NCBI RefSeq assembly: GCF_013393325.1
Contig: NZ_QJRC01000095.1
Coordinates: 62,001-126,000 of the forward strand
DNA: 64,000 bases
Direction: 5' to 3'
From: Pseudomonas hunanensis
Lineage (GTDB): Bacteria > Pseudomonadota > Gammaproteobacteria > Pseudomonadales > Pseudomonadaceae
Part shown: in pieces, positions 35,290 through 44,303 of the stretch
Layout of the letters: each line of letters begins with the position of its first letter
How positions within the stretch are numbered: position 1 is the first letter of the stretch
The notes under the pieces: model-generated
What the model saw: the letters and a program-made list of their open reading frames with translations, nothing else
Databases searched by the model: none
What the model was told of the DNA's origin: nothing
Made by a program: the position numbers and the translations under genes

Positions 35290-36300
35290 ATGATCTACCG
35301 CCCACTCGGCCACAGTGGCCTGCAGGTTTCCGCCCTTACCCTGGGCAGCATGATGTTCGGCGAGCAGACCAGCACCGAGGACGCCTTGCGCATCATCGAC
35401 AAGGCCTGGGACCAGGGCGTCAATTTCATCGATACCGCCGATGTGTACAACGCTGGGCGCTCGGAAGAAATCGTCGGTGAAGCCGTGGCGCGCCATCGCC
35501 ACGACTGGATCGTCGCCAGCAAGGTCGGCTTCGGCCCGGCCGACGGCCTGCCCAACCGCAGCGGGCTGTCGCGCAAGCACATCTTCAATGCCCTGGAGGC
35601 CACGCTGACCCGCATGGGCATGGATTACCTCGACATTTACTACCTGCACCGCGAAGACCACAAGGTGCCGCTGGAAGAGACCGTGCAGGCCGTTGGCGAC
35701 CTGCTGCGCCAGGGCAAGATCCGTTACTGGGGCGTGTCCAACTTCCGTGGTTGGCGCATTGCCGAGGTTTGCCACATTGCCGAGCGCCTGGGTATACCCA
35801 AGCCGGTGGTCAGCCAGCCGCTGTACAACATCGTCAACCGCCAGGCCGAGCCCGAGCAACTCACCGCCGCAGCGGCCCATGGCCTGGGCGTAGTGCCCTT
35901 CAGCCCGCTGGCCCGAGGCGTGCTCAGTGGCAAGTACGCGCCAGGTGCCGTACCGGATGCCGGTAGCCGCGCAGGGCGCCAGGACAAACGCATCATGGAA
36001 GTGGAGTGGCGCCAGGAATCGTTGGCCATTGCCCGGCAGATTCAGGCGTATGTCGAGGCCAAGGGTGTGGGCGTTGTCGAGTTCGCCATTGCCTGGGTGC
36101 TGAACAACCAACTGGTGAGCTCTGCGATTGTCGGGCCACGTACCGAAGAGCAGTGGGAGACCTACGGCGGCGCACTGGCGGTGAAGATAACCGCAGAGGA
36201 TGAAGCCTTCATCGATTCACTGGTGACGCCTGGGCATGCGTCGACACCGGGGTTCAATGATGTGGCCCATTATGTGAGCGGGCGGATGGCGCGTAGCTGA
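35290..36300 (+). CDS. Aldo/keto reductase
   Basis: The 336-residue protein is a TIM-barrel aldo/keto reductase that reduces aldehydes or ketones with NADPH. Family features include NFIDTADVYNAGRSEEIVG with the active-site Asp and Tyr, LDIYYLHRED with the catalytic His, and WGVSNFRGWRI. It is closest in pattern to the YajO/potassium-channel beta-subunit branch. ATG 35290 follows AAAAGGA; the upstream in-frame codons look noncoding. It has the same direction as the Rieske/FAD gene but is separated by 72 bases. The natural substrate is unknown. Confidence 0.87.
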   Translation: MIYRPLGHSGLQVSALTLGSMMFGEQTSTEDALRIIDKAWDQGVNFIDTADVYNAGRSEEIVGEAVARHRHDWIVASKVGFGPADGLPNRSGLSRKHIFNALEATLTRMGMDYLDIYYLHREDHKVPLEETVQAVGDLLRQGKIRYWGVSNFRGWRIAEVCHIAERLGIPKPVVSQPLYNIVNRQAEPEQLTAAAAHGLGVVPFSPLARGVLSGKYAPGAVPDAGSRAGRQDKRIMEVEWRQESLAIARQIQAYVEAKGVGVVEFAIAWVLNNQLVSSAIVGPRTEEQWETYGGALAVKITAEDEAFIDSLVTPGHASTPGFNDVAHYVSGRMARS

Positions 36301-36307
36301 GCCATTG

Positions 36308-36329
36308 GGGAGCCCAACGCCGGGCTCCC
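36308..36329 (+). terminator. Hairpin terminator after the aldo/keto reductase
   Basis: GGGAGCCC pairs with GGGCTCCC around six bases just after the stop codon. C-rich sequence and a short T-run (CCCCCCTTT) follow, so termination is likely but not textbook. Confidence 0.55.
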
Positions 36330-36395
36330 GGTCCCCCCTTTCCCCAATCACCTCGGTATCGTGCGCACCATTGGTTTTTCACCTCTGGAGCTGCA

Positions 36396-37493
36396 ATGAA
36401 ACTCTTGCAACCGCTGCAAATCGGCCCACTCACCTTGCCCAACCGTGTGTTCATGGCCCCCCTCACCCGGCTGCGCAGCCTGGAACCGGGCGACGTACCC
36501 ACCGCGCTGATGGCCGAGTACTACCGCCAGCGCGCCAGCGCCGGGTTGATCATCACCGAGGCCACGCAGATCTCCTTCCAGGCCAAGGGCTACTCCGGCT
36601 CGCCCGGCATTCACAGCGCCGAACAGATCGCTGCCTGGCAGCACATCAACCAAGGTATTCATGCTGATGGCGGCCACAGCGCCGTTCAGGTGTGGCACAC
36701 CGGGCGGGTGTCGCACACCTCGCTGCAACCTGGCGGCGAAGCGCCGGTGGCGCCATCGGCGCTGCCGGCCGGTGCGCGTACGACCCTGCGTGACGAGCAA
36801 GGCAACCTGATGCGCGTGGAAACCTCGGCGCCACGGGCGCTCGGCGAAGCGGAAATCGCCGAGATCGTTGCCGACTTCGGTCAGGCAGCGGTCAATGCCC
36901 GCGCGGCTGGCTTCGATTTCATCGAGTTGCACGCTGCGCACGGTTATCTGTTGCATCAGTTCCTGACGCCAAGCGCCAACCAGCGCGAAGACCGCTACGG
37001 CGGCAGTGTCGAAAACCGTGCACGCATCGTGCTTGAAGCGGTGGACGCAGCCATTGCCAGCTGGAGCGCCGAACGTGTGGGTATCCGTGTATTCCCGCTG
37101 GGTGGCTTCAATGGCGTGGACAATGGCGAAGACCAGGAAGCCGCTGGTCTGTATCTGATCCGCGAGCTGGCCAAGCGCAACCTTGCCTACCTGCACCTGT
37201 CCGAGCCGGACTGGGCTGGCGGCAAGCCGCTGCGTGACGAATTCCGCCAGGCGATACGCGCGGCCTACCCAGGGGTGATCATCGCAGCAGGTGCCTACAC
37301 CGCCGAGAAAGGTGAAGACCTGATCGCACGCGGCTTGATCGATGCCGTGGCGTTTGGGCGCAGCTACATCGCCAACCCGGACCTGGTGGAGCGGCTGCGG
37401 GTGCAGGCGCCGTTGAATGAGCACAGGGCGCAGTTCGATTACGCCAATGGGCCTGAAGGGTACACGGACTATCCGTTCCTGAAGCAGGCTTGA
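36396..37493 (+). CDS. Old Yellow Enzyme-family alkene reductase
   Basis: The 365-residue FMN enzyme reduces activated C=C bonds and nitro compounds with NAD(P)H in the cytoplasm. It has the OYE start PLQIGPLTLPNRVFMAPLTR with the flavin-tuning Thr, the substrate-binding HAAHGYLLHQFL motif containing the His pair and the Tyr proton donor, and NQREDRYGGS. It falls in the NemA/xenobiotic reductase group common in P. putida. Transcription ends at a clear terminator. Its location among other redox enzymes suggests detoxification. Confidence 0.88.
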   Translation: MKLLQPLQIGPLTLPNRVFMAPLTRLRSLEPGDVPTALMAEYYRQRASAGLIITEATQISFQAKGYSGSPGIHSAEQIAAWQHINQGIHADGGHSAVQVWHTGRVSHTSLQPGGEAPVAPSALPAGARTTLRDEQGNLMRVETSAPRALGEAEIAEIVADFGQAAVNARAAGFDFIELHAAHGYLLHQFLTPSANQREDRYGGSVENRARIVLEAVDAAIASWSAERVGIRVFPLGGFNGVDNGEDQEAAGLYLIRELAKRNLAYLHLSEPDWAGGKPLRDEFRQAIRAAYPGVIIAAGAYTAEKGEDLIARGLIDAVAFGRSYIANPDLVERLRVQAPLNEHRAQFDYANGPEGYTDYPFLKQA

Positions 37494-37498
37494 TGCTG

Positions 37499-37527
37499 AA
37501 ACGGGAGCTCAGCTGGCTCCCGTTTTT
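37499..37527 (+). terminator. Rho-independent terminator after the alkene reductase
   Basis: AAACGGGAGC pairs perfectly with GCTCCCGTTT around a seven-base loop and is followed by a TTCTT run. It lies just past the stop codon. Confidence 0.85.
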
Positions 37528-37540
37528 CTTGCCAGCAGCT

Positions 37541-38521
37541 TTAACGCAGTTCAGCCAGCGCCTGCGCTGCATAGGCATGCGAGCGCTGCCGCGCCAGCGG
37601 GTCATGGATGCGGCAGTCGATCATCAGCTCGTCCGCATCGGTCTGTTCGATCAGCGAGCGCAGCCCTTCCCGTACCCGCTGTGGCCCACCGGCCACCGTA
37701 CAGGCCATGACCTGTTCAAGTACCGCACGCTCATGCTCAGGCAGGCGTTCGACATAGCCCTCCTGCGGTTTGGGCAACAAGCCCAAGCGCCCGACGTGCA
37801 GGTCCAGCATCCACTTGCGGTGCGAGCTGGCCAGGTAGTCCGCCTCGGCATCGCTGGCGGCGGCGAACAGGTTCATGCCCACCATCACATAGGGTTTGGC
37901 CAACTGCTCGGAAGGCTGGAAGTTGGCCCGGTAATGGGCAATTGCCTGCAGCAGGTAACGCGGGGCAAAGTGCGAGGCGAAGGCATAAGGCAGGCCCAGC
38001 CTGGCCGCCAGATCGGCGCCAAACAGGCTGGAACCAAGGATCCACACCGGCACATCGTGGCTGCCGGGCACACCACGCACTCGGCGTTTACCATTGTCGG
38101 CCAGGTAATCCCGCAGCTCGGCGATGTCCTGGCTGAAATCACGCTCCGGCGCGGCACCGCGCAAGGCGCGCACGGTCGGCCCGGAAGTACCTGGCGCACG
38201 GCCCAGGCCCAGGTCGATGCGGCCTGGGTGCAAGGTGTCGAGGGTGCCGAACTGCTCGGCCACCACCAACGGTGCATGGTTGGGCAGCATGATGCCACCG
38301 GCACCGACACGGATGTGTTGGGTGGCATTGGCAATTTCGTTGATCACCAGCGAAGTGGCAGCCGAGCCGATGCCCGGCATGTCATGGTGTTCGGCGATCC
38401 AGTAACGGCTGTAGTGCTGTTGCTCGACATGCCGCGCCAGCTGGCGGGATTCTTCGATCGCGTCGGCGAAGGTCTTGCCTTCGCCGATCATGACCAGATC
38501 CAGTACGGACAGTGCAGTCAT
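37541..38521 (-). CDS. Luciferase-like flavin oxidoreductase (YhbW/MsnO8 group)
   Basis: The 326-residue protein is a short luciferase-family oxidoreductase. It has the N-terminal strand SVLDLVMIGEGKTFADAI, the AEHHDMPGIGSAATS motif and LHPGRIDLGLGRAPGTS, standard for the YhbW/MsnO8 group. FMN or F420 use in this group is often unassigned, and the substrate is unknown. The ATG at 38521 has GGAG upstream. It lies downstream of a LysR gene on the same strand, with a 100-base gap. Confidence 0.85.
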   Translation of the reverse strand: MTALSVLDLVMIGEGKTFADAIEESRQLARHVEQQHYSRYWIAEHHDMPGIGSAATSLVINEIANATQHIRVGAGGIMLPNHAPLVVAEQFGTLDTLHPGRIDLGLGRAPGTSGPTVRALRGAAPERDFSQDIAELRDYLADNGKRRVRGVPGSHDVPVWILGSSLFGADLAARLGLPYAFASHFAPRYLLQAIAHYRANFQPSEQLAKPYVMVGMNLFAAASDAEADYLASSHRKWMLDLHVGRLGLLPKPQEGYVERLPEHERAVLEQVMACTVAGGPQRVREGLRSLIEQTDADELMIDCRIHDPLARQRSHAYAAQALAELR

Positions 38522-38621
38522 GGGGTCTCCAGTGGGATTATCAGTGGCTGACAGTTTCTATGCTCCGCCGCCAGCGATAAACCCAGCTTCAGGCCCGGCA
38601 TAGGGGCCTGTCATTCCCCAA

Positions 38622-39533
38622 TCAGTATTCCCAGGGCACGCCCGGTTCCCAGCTGGCCACCAGCAAATCGATGAAGCCGCGTACCCGAGGGGACAAGTGG
38701 CGTTTGCTCGGGTACACGATGCGAATCGGGTCTGCCGGTGGCCGGTAGCCATGCAGTACTTCCACCAGGGTGCCGGCGCGCAGGTCGTCGCCGGTGATGT
38801 AGGTGGGCAGGTGAATCAGCCCGAAACCGGCCCGGGCGCCGTCGAGCATGGCCTCGGAACTGTCTATGTTCAGCCGCCCGGGGTCTTCGCACAGGTGCAG
38901 GCCGGCTTCGGTGTGAAAGCGCCAGGGCATGGCCTTTTCGCCCGCGAGGAAGGCAATCTTGTCGTGGCCGTAGAGGTCACCGGGCACTTGAGGTACGCCG
39001 CGTTTTTCCAGATAAGCAGGCGATGCGCAGGTCACGAACTGCTGCCAGGCCACCGTGCGAGTCAGCAACTGCGAGTCCTCCTTGGGGGCACCTATGCGCA
39101 CGGCGACGTCCACGCCCTCCTCCACCAGGTCGACGAAACGGTCGGTAAAACGGATGTCCGCACGCAGTTCGGGCCATTGCTTGAGGTACTGGTCGAGAAT
39201 CGGCAGTACATGGCGCTGGCCGAGCGACAGCGGCGCGGTCAGGCGCAGGGTGCCGGTGGGTTTGCCACGGCGCTGGGCCATGGTGCTTTCAACTTCGTCC
39301 AGGTCATCCAGAATCTGCCGCCAGCGCTCGAACGCCACCAGGCCTTCATCGGTGAGGCTCAGTTTGCGCGTGGTGCGATTGAGCAGGCGTACCGCCATGC
39401 GTGCTTCCAGGCGCGCGATGCTCTTGCCCACCGCTGAACGGGTCAGGCCCAGGCTGGCAGCGGCGGCGGTGAAGCTGCCAGCCTTCGCGGCGCTGACGAA
39501 GGCGGCGATGTCGCCGAAGCGGTTGGGTTCCAT
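38622..39533 (-). CDS. LysR-family regulator
   Basis: The 303-residue protein has a LysR-type DNA-binding domain (KAGSFTAAAASLGLTRSAVG, then RLEARMAVRLLNRTTRKL) and a substrate-binding domain. The LNRTTRKLSLTDEG and PLSLGQRHV patterns match the DsdC/YafC-like subgroup that often controls oxidoreductases. ATG 39533 follows AGGATAA. It may control the adjacent luciferase-like gene, but no divergent target is obvious. Confidence 0.85.
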   Translation of the reverse strand: MEPNRFGDIAAFVSAAKAGSFTAAAASLGLTRSAVGKSIARLEARMAVRLLNRTTRKLSLTDEGLVAFERWRQILDDLDEVESTMAQRRGKPTGTLRLTAPLSLGQRHVLPILDQYLKQWPELRADIRFTDRFVDLVEEGVDVAVRIGAPKEDSQLLTRTVAWQQFVTCASPAYLEKRGVPQVPGDLYGHDKIAFLAGEKAMPWRFHTEAGLHLCEDPGRLNIDSSEAMLDGARAGFGLIHLPTYITGDDLRAGTLVEVLHGYRPPADPIRIVYPSKRHLSPRVRGFIDLLVASWEPGVPWEY

Positions 39534-39602
39534 GGTGTTATCCTGACGCTGATGAGACCGCCTTAGATGGGTGCAATTCCAGCCAATACAAGGTGCTGGC
39601 CC

Positions 39603-40670
39603 CTATCGACCTTCAAGGTAGCGGTCTGTCCAGCTGGCCAGCGGCAGGGGTGGTTGCTGATAGACAATGCGCCGCCAGATGAGCAGCAGATCATCACCAT
39701 CAAGCATCGAACCAGGCCCGCTGCCTTTCCACTGCGAAGGTACATCGACCACCCAGTGCCCTTGGTGATCACGGTGCGCCATGTTGAAACGGAAGGTGTA
39801 GTTCCCGGGGATGCCCATGCGCAGGTCGGTGACCACCAGCGCGTCGCCTATCTGGTCGTACCGCAACCAGTCATCGGTGAACCAACGCAAACGCTGGTGC
39901 AAAGGATCGTTCTTCAATGCTTGCGCCAGCGCCAGGTTGCGCGGCAAACGCTGCATTTCAGGCACTTGCCGGTCAAACCCGCTGCTGATGCCTTCGTAGT
40001 AATCGCCATTCGGCGTCTTGGCCAGTACCCGCCAGACCAAACTGTTGAATGCGATCGGCACGGCACGTACCTCATTCGCGACGATACCTTGCTGGTCCAG
40101 CGCTGCCTGGAAACGCTGCTCGGCCGCCATGCGCCCGGCCAGGCCGAAACCCAGGTAGCAGGTGCTCAATGCCAATGCCAGGGTCAGCAGGCGTGTAGCC
40201 TTGCCGGTCATCCCTTTGATGATGGCGTATATCACCCCAACCAGCAGCGGCAAGGTGTAGACCGGGTCGATGATGAACACCGCCGCCCAGCTTTGCGGCG
40301 TGGTCTGCAAAGGCCAGAACAACTGCGTGCCGTAGACCGTGAAGGCGTCGAGCACCGGGTGGGTGACCAATACCAGCCAAAACGCCAGAAAAAGCCTGGG
40401 CAAGGTATAACCCTTGCCGGGCCAGCATGTGTTGACCAGCCAGGCCAACAGCAATGCCAGCCCGGTGAGCACGAACAACGAGTGGGAGAAACCGCGATGG
40501 TACGTCATCTGCGACACCGGGTCGGCGTAGCGAATGATCACATCCAGGTCTGGCAGCGTACCCAGTGCGGCGCCATACAGCAGCGAGCGGCGGCCCTGAA
40601 TGCGCCCGAGCACGGTCCCTTGCAGGGCCGCGCCCAGTACGGCTTGGGTGATGGAGTCCAAGGTTGGCAT
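39603..40670 (-). CDS. YdjM-like membrane metal-dependent hydrolase
   Basis: The 355-residue protein has several membrane segments in the N-terminal half. The conserved TLPDLD, HRGFSHSLF and VTHPVLDAFT segments are metal-ligand motifs of the YdjM/DUF457 membrane hydrolase family. The C-terminal third is soluble. In E. coli YdjM is SOS-induced, but I see no convincing LexA box here. The catalytic activity of the family is not well defined. The start is ATG 40670, with AGGA directly before it, which is unusually close. Confidence 0.82.
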   Translation of the reverse strand: MPTLDSITQAVLGAALQGTVLGRIQGRRSLLYGAALGTLPDLDVIIRYADPVSQMTYHRGFSHSLFVLTGLALLLAWLVNTCWPGKGYTLPRLFLAFWLVLVTHPVLDAFTVYGTQLFWPLQTTPQSWAAVFIIDPVYTLPLLVGVIYAIIKGMTGKATRLLTLALALSTCYLGFGLAGRMAAEQRFQAALDQQGIVANEVRAVPIAFNSLVWRVLAKTPNGDYYEGISSGFDRQVPEMQRLPRNLALAQALKNDPLHQRLRWFTDDWLRYDQIGDALVVTDLRMGIPGNYTFRFNMAHRDHQGHWVVDVPSQWKGSGPGSMLDGDDLLLIWRRIVYQQPPLPLASWTDRYLEGR

Positions 40671-40735
40671 TCCTGAAAGAGTCGTATTCGGAAGCTACCT
40701 TCATACACCCCTGATGCGCAATTCCCCCGGATGGC

Positions 40736-41986
40736 CTAGAACAGTTGCCATGTGTAGACCAGCGTCAGGCGGTTTTCGTCGATGTCGCTGCGGTAGTTGG
40801 ACCGCGCCATGGCATTGCGCACCCGAATCCCCAGCCCCTTCAGCACCCCGCTCTGCACCGCATAGCCAATATCCAGGTCACGCTCGCGATCACGCCCTTC
40901 GTAACCCAGCCCGGTATCGACATTGTTACCCGTTATGTAGCGAACGGTCGCCGTCAGCCCCGGTACGCCCATGGCGGCGAAGTTGTAGTCGTAACGCACT
41001 TGGTACGAGCGTTCGTCGGTATAGGCAAACTCATAGGTCGGCACCTCGTTACCCAGCGGCGAAATGTTGGCGAATACCCGTGGGAACGGGCTGTCGCCAT
41101 AGATGCCCTGGTAACCCACATGGAAACTGTGGCCGCCATGCCGGGCGGTGAACATCGAGAAGAAGGCCTGGTTGTCGATATTGCCCAGCAAAGCATCGCC
41201 ATCCTCGCGTGCAGTGAAGTACCCCAGGTTGGCGCTGAGTACCCAGTCGCCCACTGGCTTGCTGTGCTTCAGGCCGACGAAGCCCTGCTCGTAGATGTCT
41301 TCGAGTTGCCCGTACCACAGGCTGACACTGCTCTGGTTGGCATTGAAGGCGTAGTCGCCACCCACGTAGTTGAACGCATCACTCTCAGCCTGGCGCATCG
41401 GCACATGGCCGAGCATCGCGTTCATCTTGCCATCGCCGCCCTCGTTGCGCAGGTGGGTGCTTTTCAAGTGACCGGCCTGCAGGGTCAGCCCGTCGATTTC
41501 CGACGAACTCAAACTGGCGCCCTGGTAGGTCGGTGGCAGCAGGCGAATATCACTGAAGGTCAGCACCGGCAGGTTCGGTTGCAGCTCGCCTATACGCAGC
41601 TCGGTTTTTGATAGCCGTGCCTTGAAGGTGGGTGCCAGGCGGCTGTACTCGTCGGCAGCGCGGCCATCGCCATGCACCGGCAGCAGGCCAGTGTTGGCCC
41701 GGTCGGGGCTGCTGTCGAGCTTGATGCCAAGCAGGCCCAGGGCATCCACGCCAAAGCCGACCGTGCCTGGGGTGTAGCCGCTCTTGAAGTCGAGGATGAA
41801 GCCCTGGGCCCACTCCTCGGCCTTGGACTGCCTGTTGGCCCCGACGATGTCGGAGAAATCGCGGCTGAAGTAGTAGTTACGGGCACTCAAGGTGGCCTTC
41901 GAGTCCTCGAAGAAGCCGCCTTCGGCAGCCAGCAGTGGCTGGCTGAGCAACGTCAGGCCCAGGACAACGCAAGGGGTGTGATTCAT
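40736..41986 (-). CDS. benF: OprD-family benzoate porin
   Basis: The 416-residue protein has a signal peptide (cleavage near QPLLAAEGG) and the OprD start FFEDSKATLSARNYYFSRDF, followed by a barrel ending in LTLVYTWQLF with terminal Phe. OprD porins pass small carboxylates across the outer membrane. Being the last gene of the ben operon points to benzoate uptake, as with BenF in P. putida. ATG 41986 has AGAGAG upstream. Confidence 0.88.
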   Translation of the reverse strand: MNHTPCVVLGLTLLSQPLLAAEGGFFEDSKATLSARNYYFSRDFSDIVGANRQSKAEEWAQGFILDFKSGYTPGTVGFGVDALGLLGIKLDSSPDRANTGLLPVHGDGRAADEYSRLAPTFKARLSKTELRIGELQPNLPVLTFSDIRLLPPTYQGASLSSSEIDGLTLQAGHLKSTHLRNEGGDGKMNAMLGHVPMRQAESDAFNYVGGDYAFNANQSSVSLWYGQLEDIYEQGFVGLKHSKPVGDWVLSANLGYFTAREDGDALLGNIDNQAFFSMFTARHGGHSFHVGYQGIYGDSPFPRVFANISPLGNEVPTYEFAYTDERSYQVRYDYNFAAMGVPGLTATVRYITGNNVDTGLGYEGRDRERDLDIGYAVQSGVLKGLGIRVRNAMARSNYRSDIDENRLTLVYTWQLF

Positions 41987-42040
41987 TCCGAAGCTCTCTT
42001 GATCTTGTTTTTATGGGTAAAGCGTTGGGAACACGGCAGG

Positions 42041-43240
42041 TCATGGGTTACGGCGCAGCACCTCCTGGGCACGTGGCTGGCGCAGCCGGAGCAGTGCGTG
42101 AGCCAGCAGGCCGAACAACAGCCCCCAGAACGCCGCCGACAGGCCCAGGAAAGCCACCCCAGACGCGGTGACCAGGAAGGTGAACAGCCCGGCATCGCGC
42201 TCGGCCGGTTCTGCCAGGCTGCGGGCCAATGCCTCGCTGATGGCGCCATACAGGGCCAGACCGGCCAGGGCGGCGATCAGTGCGGCAGGAAAGGCTGCGA
42301 ACAGCGACATCAAGGTGGCCCCGGCAATGCCCAGCAGCAGGTACAGCGCACTGCCAGCTACCGCCGCCACGTAGCGCCGCCTCGGGTTTTCATGGGCTTC
42401 ATGGCCGGTGCACAGGCTGGCGGTGACCGCCGCCAGGTTCAGCCCGTGGCAGCCGAATGGCGCCAGCAGTGCCCCGGCCAGGGCGCTGGCGCTGATCAGC
42501 GGGCTGGCAGGCGTGGGGTAGCCGGCGTTGCGCAGTACCGCCATGCCCGGCATGAACTGCCCGGTAAGCGCCACCAGCACCATCGGCAGCGCCAGGCTGA
42601 ACACAGCCGCCAGGCTGAACTGCGGAGAGACCCACTGGGGCGAGGCCAGTTCAAGCACCAGTGCTTCGCTACGGAACGCACCGCTGGCCACGGTCACCAC
42701 GGTGCCCACGCACAGCACCGCAGCCACTGCATAGCGCGGCTGCACCCGGCGCATCAGCACGTAGGTGATGAACATCGCCAACACCAGCATGGGTTGCAAC
42801 GGCAAGGCCCGAAACACCTCGATGCCGAAGCTGAACAGAATGCCGGCCTGCATGCCGGCGGCAATGGAGCCCGGCAGCCGCGCAATAATGCGGTCGAAGG
42901 CTCCACTGATGCCAATCAGCAGCAGAACCAGGTTGGCCACGAGATAGGCGCCCACGGCCTGCTCCAGCCCCAGTTGCGGCAAGGCGGTGACCAGCAGCGC
43001 CGACCCTGGGATGGACCAGGCGATCACGACCGGTACGCGGTAGCGCAGGCTCAGTAGCGCACCGAGCACGGCACTGCCCATGGACACGGCCCAGACCCAG
43101 GACGACAGTTGCTGGTGCGACAGGCCGGCGGCTTCGGCGGCGTGGAAGATGATCACCAGCGGGCCGGCGTAGGAGATCATCGTGGCGATGCAGCCGGCGA
43201 TGATGGCGGACAGCGAGCTGTCCTTGATCAAGGTTGTCAT
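42041..43240 (-). CDS. benE: BenE benzoate/H+ symporter
   Basis: The 399-residue inner-membrane protein of the BenE family has about 12 membrane segments and family motifs such as AGPLVIIFHAAEAAGLSHQQ near the start. It imports benzoate with protons, alongside the MFS carrier BenK. I start it at ATG 43240; longer in-frame starts run into the catA-benE hairpin. It lies between catA and benF on the minus strand, in the P. putida order. Confidence 0.88.
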   Translation of the reverse strand: MTTLIKDSSLSAIIAGCIATMISYAGPLVIIFHAAEAAGLSHQQLSSWVWAVSMGSAVLGALLSLRYRVPVVIAWSIPGSALLVTALPQLGLEQAVGAYLVANLVLLLIGISGAFDRIIARLPGSIAAGMQAGILFSFGIEVFRALPLQPMLVLAMFITYVLMRRVQPRYAVAAVLCVGTVVTVASGAFRSEALVLELASPQWVSPQFSLAAVFSLALPMVLVALTGQFMPGMAVLRNAGYPTPASPLISASALAGALLAPFGCHGLNLAAVTASLCTGHEAHENPRRRYVAAVAGSALYLLLGIAGATLMSLFAAFPAALIAALAGLALYGAISEALARSLAEPAERDAGLFTFLVTASGVAFLGLSAAFWGLLFGLLAHALLRLRQPRAQEVLRRNP

Positions 43241-43303
43241 GAGACTCTCGCAAGGCATCGGCCGGCCTTGGAGGCTGGCTCTTGTTCTGTGTTGGCAGTT
43301 TCG

Positions 43304-43340
43304 GGGGCTCGCGCGATCCCTATGGGAGCGAGCGAGCCCC
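43304..43340 (-). other. Stem-loop between catA and benE
   Basis: GGGGCTCGC pairs perfectly with GCGAGCCCC across a 19-base loop within the operon. It may lower read-through into the transporter genes or protect the upstream mRNA. Confidence 0.5.
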
Positions 43341-43360
43341 GTAGCAGCCAACTCGGTGGT

Positions 43361-44275
43361 TCAGGCGTCCTGCAACGCCCGTGGCCGGTTGCTGCGCTGC
43401 TCATCCGCGCCGCCCAGGGCCGTCTGCAGCTGGAAGTCGAACTTCAACTCGGCATGCCGCCCCGCCTCGCCTTCGACGAACACCACTTCCCCCACCAGCC
43501 CATCGCGCGTGGCATAGGCAAAGTCATCCCACAGGTACTTGTCCCCCGACAGGTTGATCTGCGTGGTCAGGTGCCGGTAACCCGGCGCCGAGATGAAGAA
43601 GTGCACATGCGCCGGGCGCTGGCCGTGGCGGCCCAGCAGGTCCAGGCACTCCTGGGTTGGCCCCTGCGGGTCACATCCGTAACCCGACGGCACGATGGAG
43701 CGTGCGCGGTAACGCCCTTCGGCATCGGTGACGATGCGCCGACGCAGGTTGTATTCAGACTGGCTCTGGTCGAAGAACGAGTAGGTGCCACGGGTATTGG
43801 CATGCCACAAGTCCACCGTGGCGCCTGGCAGCGGCTGCCCTTGCGGGTCGAGCACCTGGCCTTGCAGGTACATCACCGTGGCTACGCCCTCCTCGCTACC
43901 GTCGTCCATGCGCACTTCACCTTGGGCAATCGGTGCACCGGCCACGTACAGCGGGCCTTCGATGGTGCGTGGGGTGCCGCCGACCAGCCCGGCCTGCTGG
44001 TCCTTGGCATCCTGTAGCAGGTCAAGGAAGTGCTCGAGGCCCAGGCCCGCCACCAGCAGCCCGGCTTCGCCGCGGCCACCCAGGCGGTTCAGGTAGTCGA
44101 CGGCATGCCAGAACTCGTCCTCGCTGATCTCCAGGTCTTCGATCAGCCGCGCAGAGTCCTGCAGCACACGCTGCACGATGCGCTTGAGCCGAGGGCTGCC
44201 GGCATCGTTGCCAACGCCTGCGGCCTCTGCAAAGAACTGCTGTACTTCGCCAGTTTGGGAAATTTTCACGGTCAT
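43361..44275 (-). CDS. catA: Catechol 1,2-dioxygenase
   Basis: The 304-residue intradiol dioxygenase opens catechol to cis,cis-muconate using non-haem iron(III). The four iron ligands are visible: Tyr in GPLYVAGAP, Tyr in PSGYGCDP and two His in RPAHVHFF. ATG 44275 follows GAGGTAA. It is embedded in the ben operon as the second copy (catA2) in P. putida KT2440, where it acts as a safety valve against catechol build-up. A separate cat operon is not in this window. Confidence 0.93.
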   Translation of the reverse strand: MTVKISQTGEVQQFFAEAAGVGNDAGSPRLKRIVQRVLQDSARLIEDLEISEDEFWHAVDYLNRLGGRGEAGLLVAGLGLEHFLDLLQDAKDQQAGLVGGTPRTIEGPLYVAGAPIAQGEVRMDDGSEEGVATVMYLQGQVLDPQGQPLPGATVDLWHANTRGTYSFFDQSQSEYNLRRRIVTDAEGRYRARSIVPSGYGCDPQGPTQECLDLLGRHGQRPAHVHFFISAPGYRHLTTQINLSGDKYLWDDFAYATRDGLVGEVVFVEGEAGRHAELKFDFQLQTALGGADEQRSNRPRALQDA

Positions 44276-44303
44276 GGGTTTACCTCATCTTGTTCTTTTC
44301 GGT

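Noticed and set aside
33634..36111. 825-residue minus-strand open frame across two genes
   Set aside because: It spans the Rieske/FAD and aldo/keto genes antisense and has no family features.
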